Shown: positions 55,149-64,000 of the stretch, piece by piece
Layout of the letters: every line of letters starts with the position of its first letter
How positions within the stretch are numbered: position 1 is the first letter of the stretch
Assembly (NCBI GenBank): GCA_032164295.1
Contig: JAJHTX010000001.1
Coordinates: 2,914,001 to 2,978,000 of the forward strand
Origin: Inonotus obliquus
Taxonomy: Eukaryota; Basidiomycota; Agaricomycetes; Hymenochaetales; Hymenochaetaceae
Reading direction: 5' to 3'
Length of the DNA: 64,000 bases
The notes under the pieces: model-generated
What the model saw: the letters and a program-made list of their open reading frames with translations, nothing else
Database searches by the model: none
What the model was told of the DNA's origin: nothing
Translations under genes and position numbers: made by a program

Positions 55149-55681
55149 AAGGGGTTTACTTCTTGTGTAGTCTTTCCTATTTACGCATCCATCAACTCCT
55201 GTCGTCGTCGTCGCCGTTGGCAATTGTTTGTCTCTCTTACACGCATATCGCACCACCCTACACCACCATCATCATCACCACCATCATCGTCATTGTCACC
55301 CATTGCCCATTGTTTACAGGCTATACCTATAGCCAAAACGTACCGAATCCAGTTTGTAACATCCTCTGGCACTGGCGGTACCAGTGAACTTCTTCCCACA
55401 CACGAATGGACGTGTAAGGCGTCGCAGCTCAGACCCACGTGTATGTCGACTCTGGCCTCGTCTTTGAGGCAGTTTGTCTGTCTGGGTTTTGAACGCTGTG
55501 TATTTTCTCTTCCATGTCTGCCGTGTGTATGTTTTGAGCTGAGAAATTAATTCTTCATTCCACACCATCCGCGTACGTACATGAGTTTAACCAGCAAGAA
55601 CCAAAGCACGAAAGCCAAACTGTACGCTTTTTTCAAGATATGATCACTGGCGAGATACCAAGAAGCAAAACAATGCAAACA
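55149..55681. other. intergenic region, convergent 3' ends
   Basis: 533 bases between convergent genes, with CAC/TCG-rich simple sequence near 55205-55300. The 80-108-codon frames here are compositional. No gene. Confidence 0.4.
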
Positions 55682-56396
55682 TCATTCATATATGTTCACC
55701 CGACCTGTCTCCTCGTTGTACCCAACAATTCGCTGTCCATGCGGAGCTAGCTCCCGCTGCGTCATTTGCTTATGACAATACGCAATCTCGGCATCTACAC
55801 TCTGCTCAATATCTGAAATAATACTGGAATCAAAGATTTCAGTAATCAGGACTTACCAATCCATTCCTGAGAGGGATGTAGCATTTTCTGTGAATGCCTA
55901 TCGAAACAGCCTAATTCGTGCCAGAGACTTGTGAGGAGTCTGTCGCAGCCAGGATCAAGATAATCGAGCGTTTCCCACCTGGTGGATCGATACTTTTTTT
56001 AGTTCTATTGATTCTGCAGGGGGGGCGGCTGAGACTTACGTGTCCTCCCCCGGATATCCGTACCACTTGGGGCACTTCAGTATAGAGTACGTAGTGTGAA
56101 CGTCTGGAAGAACAGCGAACCTTGACCAGATACTCCTGCACACAAGGGGAGGTTTTCTGAGTAAAATATCAAAAGGAAATATTACTTAGTGGCATACTTA
56201 CAAATCGTGGAACCTTACAGCCGCGAATTGGCTTGACGGCAAGAATGCACTCTACGCGGATAATTCGGCAAAAATACCTAACATTAAGCTATTGAACATA
56301 CTTACCAACGTCATAGGTTGTATCGTCCTCAGTGGTAACAGAACTTGAGGGTGAAGACGAGCGATTAGATTTTCGGGCGTTCTTTCTCTTTCCCAT
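55682..56396 (-). CDS. small chromodomain protein
   Basis: A short nuclear protein built round one chromodomain, a methyl-lysine reader in HP1-type proteins. Exons joined by eye give MGKRKNARKSNRSSSPSSSV (basic N-terminus, 56337-56396), then TTYDVECILAVKPIRGCKVP, EYLVKWYGYPGEDTWETLDY and LDPGCDRLLTSLWHELGCFD, then HPSQEWIDIEQSVDAEIAYC and a tail ending TGRVNIYE. The aromatic cage is plausible: the Tyr of YDVE, the Trp of VKWYGY and the Trp of DTWE occupy the expected places. No chromoshadow domain follows, so it is not a full HP1. Four introns of 45-70 nt. It could equally be a remnant of a retroelement integrase chromodomain, but the intron structure and basic start favour a host gene. It is divergent from MTC1. 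Confidence 0.75.
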
Positions 56397-56652
56397 AGCG
56401 CGGACCGATCTGTAAGTGAAAAAGGCGGAGAGGGTGCATCGAACTTCGAGAGTAGGAATTTATATTCTGAGGGCTGAAACAGTTACCTGGCGTAGAACCG
56501 GAAAGGCTTCTATTCGCACGTGACTGAGAACGGTGACCTTTGCTCCCGATTCGCTTGGTTCAATGGTCTCCTGAGTTACAGTAACATACCATCTCCGATT
56601 CCGAGATTATTTCGTTCTTCACCTCTCCGTTCTTCACGTCTGTAGCTCCGAA

Positions 56653-58168
56653 ATGATGTCAAAGTCAAAGACCAAAGCGGAGGAAGCTGCTCAGTTTCTC
56701 GATGACCTAGAGAACTTAACCCCGGAACCTGGTGCATCTGGTCCTAACGCAGGAGTAACAGGAGGAGGGGGAGGAGGAACAGCTAATGCGAATGATCCAG
56801 CGGATGTGCTCAAGTTTATCGATGAGATTACTCAGAAGAGTTCCGAGCCGACACGACTTGCTATGGCGTCTTCTTTAGAACGACCTGCTTCTCGAGCAAG
56901 CCTCACTGCCGGCACAGCGAGGAAGACCGCAGAACGTGTACGAGTTGGGTCACCGGCACCTTCTTCCGCTGGATCTATTCCTGGTGGAGCACCAAAAGGT
57001 GACTCATCGTCCAGGGCACCTACTCCTGCACGATTGGAAGTTCCTCCTGAGAATGCTGAAGCTCTAGCTGCGAGTAAAAGTGGATGGGGATGGGGAAATG
57101 TTTGGTCTAGTGCAAGCGCTGCATTACAACAAGCGCGAGCTGCTGTAGACGAAGGCGTTAAACATTTACCGAATAGTGAACAGGCTGTGAAGTGGAGAGA
57201 GGAAGTTATGAATAGGGTGCCTCTGAATAAGGAACAGCTCGAGAAACTAGGTACGTAGCATTTTAATGTGACTGGTTGGGGATTGAGTATTGCGTCGAGA
57301 TTCTGAGAAGTTTGTGAATTTTTCGTAGGACATGACTTGAGAACTGTTGGGTATTCGACGTTAACGGATATATTGAATGTTGTTGCACCTCCTATTTCTG
57401 AGCACGAGGTTATCCAGGTTTGGTCGAGTCATGATATGGAAGGCTTCGAGGGTGTTGAATCGTTGATTTACAAAGCACTCACGAGGGTAAGCCATTCTTT
57501 GTATTGGTCAAGCCCTTCTGAATTTAATAATTCTGGTATAGGTAATGGAACAGGTCGAGGGTGGTGATCTTGTAGTGAACAAGGGTCTCGAATCAAAACC
57601 TCGTGAATCAGCTTCACAGCGGAATATGAATGCTGTCGATGGATTGGAGACTGCATATCGATTGGCGGAGGTAAGAGATCTCTCACTTTCTTGAAAGAGG
57701 TTATAGTGTGTCAAGAGCTTCTTTACTCATTATACACTCTTTCAGGCAAACATCGAGGAGTTAATTAAATCCAATCCAAAGAAGACAGAAGCCAAGCAGT
57801 CAACTACTCAAATTCCTACTACGTATTCTTCCGTCTACTTGCGTATACAGCCCTTCCACGCCTCATTTCCAACGCCCGGAACGAATGTATCACCAAACTC
57901 GAAGTCACCGGCGAAAGCAAGTCATCTTCAGTTCCTTCTGTACCTCTCGGATCCGGAACACCAGCTAAACCATTCGACTGTGACGCAAGTGTTACCGACG
58001 AAGTGGTTGGATCATTGGGAGACACAGGAGTGGGTGGAGGATATTGCTGCGGAAGCACTAAGGACGGGAATTGAGACTATCGGTCAGGAGTATATCGTTT
58101 CAAGGATGGGTTGGATTAATGAAAGTGCGTCGGAAAGTGTCAAGCCGGAGCAGGAGGAAACGAAATGA
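56653..58168 (+). CDS. MTC1: Mtc1-like protein (maintenance of telomere capping 1)
   Basis: A fungal protein of the Mtc1 family (DUF5427), linked in yeast to telomere capping and to vesicle trafficking; biochemical role unknown. KTKAEEAAQFLDDLENLTPE (56668-56727) is the family opening, followed by a Gly-rich linker and ADVLKFIDEITQKSS. After a Ser/Pro-rich region comes the core: SGWGWGNVWSSASAALQQAR (57079-57138), VDEGVKHLPNSEQAVKWREE, then across an intron LRTVGYSTLTDILNVVAPPI, SEHEVIQVWSSHDMEGFEGV and, after another, MEQVEGGDLVVNKGLESKPR. The C-terminal half has FLLYLSDPEHQLNHSTVTQV and WVEDIAAEALRTGIETIGQE (58036-58095). Three introns. The tail is acidic. MTC1 and BCAS2 converge, with 187 bases between stops. 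Confidence 0.85.
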
Positions 58169-58355
58169 ACGAACGAACGAATGACATTGAATGGATTCTT
58201 TCTTTCATTCGCTACTGTCTGCATACCTCCCTGTATTGCCCATCTATATTTATTGTTCCATTGGGATTGTAATTAATATTCAAACCATCGCTCAAGGCCG
58301 AAAATGAAGTATATCGAAAACATGCTACGATACAGAATGCATGGAATGAAATAAA

Positions 58356-59199
58356 TTACATGGCTGACAGTTCTGTCTCACGTCTTGCAAGGTCATTAGC
58401 CTCTGCCTCCAATGCGGCGTTTGCAAGTTCAATTTGTAACACGTTGGAGATGAGCTCTGTCCAGCGCGTTTCGAGTGACGTGAGCTGTGCTCCCAATTTT
58501 GTCTACAGAAAGCGAGAAAGAAAGAAATGAAACGTTTGATGGTATAGGATGTTGATAATAGACGCACTTGAAATTGCTTTCGTTCCCGGTTCACGTCAGT
58601 TGTTCGGCTCCTTAGATCTTCCAAAGCCTTATCCAGTTCTTTTGCAGTGTGCTCCATTAGATAATTTTGCACCTTCCACGCGTTAGTTCCATACGTCTGC
58701 AGAAGCGCGATGTTATTTTGACTTCGCATGGTATATCAGTTCGTGTTGAAAGGTACAGAAGAATGGGCTACTTGCCGTATTCGTTGATGCTCAAGTTGGG
58801 ATTTCGCGTTCTTTAGTGCTGCTTTCCAGTCTTCATCCGTAGCAGGATTTGTAGTTGGTGCGGGTAGTTGGTAGCGAATGGAGTCTAGTGGTGGTAAAGG
58901 TTGGTGCTCTTCGACACGTTCTAACTCTTGTTTGAGGAGTGGATTCTTCTACAGTAGCAAAGAGCCAGCCTCGGTTATCAATCTAAATTGTTAAACGCGA
59001 GAGAAGAAACACGAACGGAAAAGAGTACTACTGGGGGAGGGACCTTTGGATGAAGTGTTTGCGGATTATTTCGACTTTCTCGGGCGAGTTCCGCTTCTAC
59101 TTTTTGTTTCAACGCCGGGTGTACGTCGAGATCGTTATCATAGTAAGGAAGTGAGTCGAATATTTCGTGTTGTTGACCGTTTTCTGTTTCAGTAGACAT
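58356..59199 (-). CDS. pre-mRNA splicing factor BCAS2/SPF27
   Basis: A subunit of the Prp19 (NineTeen) complex, needed for activation of the spliceosome. The N-terminus EIFDSLPYYDNDLDVHPALK (59104-59163) is the BCAS2 signature DSLPYxD. Exons then give KVEAELARESRNN, LERVEEHQPLPPLDSIRYQL (58870-58925), TDEDWKAALKNAKSQLEHQR, and TYGTNAWKVQNYLMEHTAKE (58640-58699). The rest is coiled coil (ELDKALEDLRSRTTDVNRER; LTSLETRWTELISNVLQIEL) and ends ARRETELSAM. Length is near 220 residues, normal for the family. Four short introns. The gene is divergent from NDUFS3, with 127 bases between start codons. Confidence 0.92.
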
Positions 59200-59326
59200 G
59201 GTAGTATCTCTTTGACCTGAGCACGGAATAGAACGAGAATGAGGTAACTGATCGACGTTCCCACAATTACAACCAATCCCTTCAACTCACTGTATCTTCA
59301 GTCATTTCATCGATACCTCGCCTGCC
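59200..59326. promoter_or_regulatory. compact bidirectional promoter (BCAS2 / NDUFS3)
   Basis: Only 127 bases separate the two divergent start codons, so transcription starts and leaders of both genes must share it. No TATA box is visible. Confidence 0.5.
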
Positions 59327-60458
59327 ATGGCGTCAAGAAGCGTTCCGAGGATTGCAGCGCTCTTGCGCTCATCTCGAGCGGCGACCATTACCGCTAGACC
59401 ATGCGCGAGTCGCATGATTAGCAGTTCTTCCCGGTCCCAAGGTTCGTGCAAATTCGCCTCGGACAGCTCTACCTCTGACGCACAGACCCGTAGCTTCCTC
59501 ACCACCCTTCAGCGAATCAACGTCTCCAAACCCTACTGTTACTCGTTATGCACAGACCGCCGAAGCACTGCATCACTATGGATCGTATCTCATGCAGTCA
59601 CTACCCAAGTTCATTCAACAATTCTCCGTGCTCAAGGACGAGCTCTCGTTACACGTCTGTCCATCCGGTGTAGTCCCTGTGCTTACGTTCCTGCGTGATC
59701 ACGCACAGTGCCAGTTTAAAAGCGTTATGGATATTACTGCTGTTGATTTTCCTGAGAAGGACAAACGCTTTGAGGTTGTGTACAACTTGTTGAGCTATAA
59801 GTACGCCGGAAGGATTCGCGTGAAGACCTATGCTGGGGAGGCCGACGCAGTCCCGAGTGCAGTCCCTGTATTTCGAGGTGCTGATTGGTGAGCTACGTAC
59901 TTGAATGAGGAAGACTTCTGCTGAAATGAAACAGGTACGAACGAGAGACGTGGGATCTGTATGGCGTCTTCTTCTCCGGACATCCTGACCTGTGAGGCTT
60001 TCTTTTTCAATGACGAACTTCGTAGAACTAACGTGGATTTTTAGGCGTCGAATTTTGACTGATTATGGTTTGTTTCTCGATTTCGTATATTTATTCGTTT
60101 TATTCATCATTTGCAGGATTCGAGGGTCATCCCTTACGAAAAGACTTCCCCTTGACTGTGAGCTATCTGGCTTTCGTGACAATGATTAGATCACACTCAT
60201 GTCTCTTCGCCAGGGATACACGGAAGTCCGCTATGACGAGGAACGTAAGCGCGTGGTGTACGAGCCTCTGCAGCTCACTCAGGCATTCCGGTAAGAAGAT
60301 ACTTCTTTTTGCACAGCCTCAATGTTTGCTCAACAATGACCAGAAACTTTGAGTCATCTTCACCTTGGGAGATGGTCGGTGATGGCACGCCTGCTAATAG
60401 GCCTGATGAACTTAAGCCGCTACCTCCGCCACCACCACAAGATCAACAGAAGAAGTGA
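59327..60458 (+). CDS. NADH:ubiquinone oxidoreductase 30 kDa subunit (NDUFS3)
   Basis: A core peripheral-arm subunit of respiratory complex I in the mitochondrial matrix. The N-terminus SRSVPRIAALLRSSRAATIT is a presequence. An intron of about 46 nt (59448-59493 by my reading) changes frame into TVTRYAQTAEALHHYGSYLM. Then come FSVLKDELSLHVCPSGVVPV, FKSVMDITAVDFPEKDKRFE and VVYNLLSYKYAGRIRVKTYA (59776-59834). The C-terminal signature crosses introns: [40 protein letters not shown] and GYTEVRYDEERKRVVYEPLQ. It ends with a Pro-rich tail, PLPPPPPQDQQKK. All family landmarks are present. The first intron is the least certain part, since its donor (GTGCAA) is weak. Confidence 0.94.
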
Positions 60459-60859
60459 CTATCTGGCTCTGAAACTTAGTATAGCGATGGTTTCGTAGCA
60501 ATAGAGACGAATCTAGTTTACTTAAAGTTTGTTCATTGTCTGCAAGCCTGAAACGATCGTCAAGTGGTTACATAATCATATTCTTGAAGAAGCGTGAATG
60601 AGCGTTTGAATACCTTTCGAGTTGTCGCTGGGGCCACCTCCCCTTTACTCTACTTTTCTCCGGACTATTAGTGCTCACAGTTGTAGCACAGAGTCCGTAG
60701 CATATACGCAAGGTATGCAATTCTGTTGTCGTGCGAGAAAATCATCGTTGTTAACGAATGTCTTGTCATGAAAATGCGTGTTGACTTACGCGTTGGCACG
60801 CACGCCCTCGTCCTACAGTCACAATCAACTCAATTTCCGTAGCGTCGTCTGACGCGTGT
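60459..60859. other. intergenic region
   Basis: 401 bases holding the NDUFS3 3' flank and the promoter of the next gene. No gene seen. Confidence 0.4.
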
Positions 60860-63800
60860 ATGGAGAACAACGATACAATCTCATCTGCTACGTCTGTCGC
60901 TTCCAAGGGCCCTGACAAAGCCGTCGAGAACGACCAACCACAAACTGATTCTGACAAGCCTAACGACACTACGCTGCTGCAAAAGTCTTACGCGGTTGGT
61001 CACGAGGACTCAGTAGCGGTTAAAGAGGGCTCAACGCAGGCCAAGGATTACGTGGAGGCGCAGGAGGGAAGTCGAGACTCGACTTCTGCAGAGACAAAGC
61101 CCGCAGGGTTGACTTCTACGAGTGGGACGCAGAGCTACGTGCCACCTGTGAAGAGATTCAGTGCAGTAAACATCAATAAGAAGTTCCTGCAGAAGAATCA
61201 GACTGCTACCGCTGCAAGCGGTGGTGCGTTGTCTGCGTCGTCTAGCGGTAAACAGCCTGGAACTTTAGGTACGAGTACGATTTAACAAACTATCTTTAGC
61301 CAGCAATTGCTAACTACAGGTGTCATTTTGACCTATTACGGAAATAGCGCGTCCTGCACCTCAAACAGCTCATTCACACTCCCGTTTGGTCACTGCGAAG
61401 TTAACTGCTTCACCTCTTTCTTCGTCTTCTGGCCAAGGATGGTCTCGACCAAGCTCTGTAACGCCGCCTGCCCCCTCGCCTGGCAATGCTCCTGGACCCA
61501 CAAAGGGCCCAGCGCCTGCGATTGCACCCGTTGGAGGCCACGGCCTTCCTCTTGTTGCTCCTGGAGGCAAGATTATACAGCCTCAAGTCCTGAGGCAGAA
61601 GTCCGATGGGCCTGGTCGACCAGCGTGGAGGAGTGTCCACCCGGGAACAACCGCTTCGGGCCTCCAAGCTCAGAAGGAATTTCCGACTGCGGCTGAAGCT
61701 GCGCAAAGTATGTTGACTAAGCCGTCTACTCCTCGATTGTTATTGAATGCGTTGGTTTAATTGTAGGTCGTCTAGCGAAACCTTTGGACGGCAAGGCCGC
61801 TTCAGAAGTGCCTGATATACACAAGCAAGCCATGAGCGAGTCTGCGGATGCTTTCAGAGGAGTGCATTTGGATCCGAATGCACATCATTGGGATGAGGTA
61901 TGCGAATTGTTTTTATTTGTGAGAAAAGTTTCTAATTCTAATCCTACCTGAAGATGGAGGAAGGGGATAATGATGACTATCTGGGAGATGTTATTGAATT
62001 CGGTGATGGCCGACAGTACACCATCCATGTTTCTGAGGAACAGGCAGAGATAAAAGCTCCTGAGGACAATGCCGGTAGTGTTGCTTCAGAAGCTCCCATT
62101 AGCAAGGAGGATCGCTTCGTTGATGATTTTGATCGAAGCTGGCCTAAATCTTCTGCAGAGTATGGAAAGGATGAGATGCCTCAACAGCGGCGCCCATCAC
62201 GCTCGGACACTGCGTCGAACTTTTCCGGTCACTCTCCTGTCTCCGTACGTGATAGTATGCAGTCTCGGTTACTCTTCAATGAGCGCTCGAATCGAATGGA
62301 GCCTATTTCTGGAGGCAGACCGGGTCCCGGTTCTTTTGGACCCGGACGTGGAGTGCAAATTCAACGGGACAGGCCAGATGGTCCAGGCCGGTTTCACAGC
62401 GGCCGCCTCGAACGAGATGCTCCACCGCATAGTGCATTTCGGAGACCTCATGATTCTCCTTGGAACCATCCACATAGCACGGAACAACACACACGAGACC
62501 TTCGAGAGTTGAAAGCAGAGCCTACTTCTTACTTTCATGGCGATTTCAACGACCGGAAGGGCAGATCTGAGTGGCCTGCTGCTAGAGCGCGTGGTGGGCC
62601 ATCGCCGAATGGACGAGTGTTTGGAAGTAGAGAGCCGTCTTCTTCTCGGTCTATAAACGGTGCGCCTTCGATAGCGAGTAGCGATGGTCACAGTAGTAGA
62701 TACGCGCCTTCAATGCGTGATCAACACAAGGGCTTCCCATCCGGACCCCCTAGAGATATGGAAAAACAGCTATCTCCTCACTTCACTCAACCTCAATCCG
62801 TGGCTCCCTCTGAGAAGTCATTGGCAGACGCTGATGCCCACACAGCTTCTGGGGTTGATGCGATCAGAGATCGGGACCAGCCAGAGTCAGCGCTTGGACT
62901 TACAGCGCATCCTCAAGCCGAAGTGGATGAGAGTAAGGCCCAGCCATCCGCTCCTTCAAATGATCCGGAAGCTATACGCAAAGCTTTCCTTCATGACAGA
63001 GCAGAAGCTGCGAAGATTCGGCGGCAACATGAGGAAGAGGAACGTATGAAAGCCCAGGAGAGGGCCAGGAAAAAGGCTGCTGAATTGGAGGCAAGGATTA
63101 CGGCGGCCAAAGCAGCTAAGAACGAGTCGCACCCGACGGAAAAGCCAGAGCCCGTCGCCGCCGCTCCATTACCAGAGGCAGGCAAGCAGAAACCAACTGA
63201 GGTGCGTTTAGTATTTCTTTGCAGGGCTCACGGGCACCATGGCCTGATGTTTGTCCTCGTTACCTTTAGGCTGAGGTTCTGCGAGTCATTGAGGGAGCAA
63301 TAAGCTCTGCTGTGTCTTCGGAGGTGCCTATAGATGGTAGGCCGGATGAACCTCAACGAAAAGAATCAGACGGTCAGACGTCATCGTTCGCGAAGGCCCT
63401 CTTTCGTGGGGAAAGTAGTCGTTCTGTCGACGCTCGCGAAACTCAAGAACCCGGTCAGCCCAAGCGATCTCCCCCAACGACAAAGGCGGATCAGGCAGAG
63501 TCATGGCGAGCAAAGTCTAAGCCACCCATCCTTCCAGTGGAGAACTCGAAGAACGATATTTCTCGGGAACCAGCTGTATCTGTCCTACCAGATGTACGTG
63601 CCTTTGATATCCAGGCTGACGAGAGCACGGAAGTAGTCGAGTTCAACGATATGAGTCGCTTGGTTGTGGACAAGAGCCAAAAGCCACCTTCGGAATCTGA
63701 CTCGACTTCTGTCAGACCGAGCCGGCCTGTCGCAAGTGATTTCTTCAAGGGGTCGTTTAGTCATAGTCAGAAGCCAGAGCAGGATACCTGGCGTAGGGCG

Positions 63801-64000
63801 GACACTATGACTCGTCGAGCTTATTCTAGGGAGAACGGGTTAGGCGACGCCTCTCAACAGAGGACACCAGGTAGCATTCCCGAGGATTGGTCTGATTCTC
63901 AGCTGAACGGTGAAGCACAACCGAAGTCACCTATTTCGCAACCCAATGGGGTTTTACCACCAACGACGCCAAACCAGCATTCACATTCGGCATCTGGTGC
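60860..64000 (+). CDS. large low-complexity protein (partial), possibly PRRC2/BAT2-like
   Basis: The first ~900 residues of a large protein that runs off the right edge. The N-terminus is acidic/Ser-rich, then YVPPVKRFSAVNINKKFLQK (61137-61196), a motif that looks conserved. A Ser/Pro/Gly-rich stretch with SSGQGWSRPSSVTPPAPSPG (61424-61483) leads to KIIQPQVLRQKSDGPGRPAW and the block QKEFPTAAEAAQ (61674-61709). After introns come NAHHWDEMEEGDNDDYLGDV and IEFGDGRQYTIH (61880-62030). Then Arg/Gly/Pro-rich sequence and a charged coiled coil (RRQHEEEERMKAQERARKKA, 63022-63081). The order of an EFPTL-like block followed by an acidic IEF segment recalls PRRC2/BAT2 and plant MOS1 proteins, which work in RNA granules and translation, but I am not sure. 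At least five introns. No enzymatic domain seen so far. Confidence 0.75.

Overview
The window is a gene-dense, intron-dense stretch of a fungal nuclear genome, most likely a mushroom-forming basidiomycete (Agaricomycetes). The evidence is many introns of about 50-60 bases with GT..AG ends, short intergenic distances, genes on both strands without operons, mitochondrial presequences on nuclear genes, and fungal versions of Mdj1, Bio2, Blm10, Rxt2, Rpd3, Rad14 and Mtc1. The species cannot be named from the sequence alone. Exon joins were worked out by eye from splice sites and family conservation, so gene spans are firmer than individual exon edges.

Layout. 1-9 kb: an MFS transporter cut by the left edge (-), the mitochondrial DnaJ protein Mdj1 (-), a gene-poor stretch, a SET-domain protein (+) and casein kinase 2 alpha (-). 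9-17 kb: a secreted GH18 chitinase with two C-terminal chitin-binding modules (+), a DEDDy 3'-5' exonuclease with a long Arg-Glu repeat (-), and a Ser/His-rich protein of unknown function (+). 17-21.4 kb: a gene-poor island holding a 1.0 kb non-autonomous transposon with terminal inverted repeats and a 7-8 bp target duplication. 21.4-30.7 kb: two unrecognised genes (+) and a third (-), biotin synthase (+), a REX4/ISG20-like protein that has lost most catalytic residues (+), and Rxt2 of the Rpd3L complex (+). 31-39.4 kb: the very large, heavily split proteasome activator Blm10/PA200 (+). 40-48 kb: a HIT-domain protein (-), TRAX (+), a candidate small spliced gene, a BTG/Tob-domain protein (+) and a DinB-like protein (+). 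48.5-64 kb: the histone deacetylase Rpd3, the repair factor Rad14/XPA, a peroxisomal acyl-CoA thioesterase, ribosomal protein eS27, a small chromodomain protein (-), Mtc1, the splicing factor BCAS2/SPF27 (-), complex I subunit NDUFS3, and the start of a large low-complexity protein cut by the right edge.

Most genes are unrelated housekeeping functions. A loose chromatin theme (SET, Rxt2, Rpd3, chromodomain) is present, but Rxt2 and Rpd3 are 18 kb apart, so this is probably chance. I found no CRISPR array, secondary-metabolite cluster, tRNA or rRNA, and no clear new multi-gene system. The best leads are very small exons (8 nt internal in the chitinase, 8 nt terminal in BLM10 completing its HbYX tail, 3 nt first coding exon in the eS27 gene), the catalytically degraded REX4-like protein, an Asp-to-Asn change in the thioesterase, the transposon, and a 24-bp perfect palindrome inside the BTG gene.
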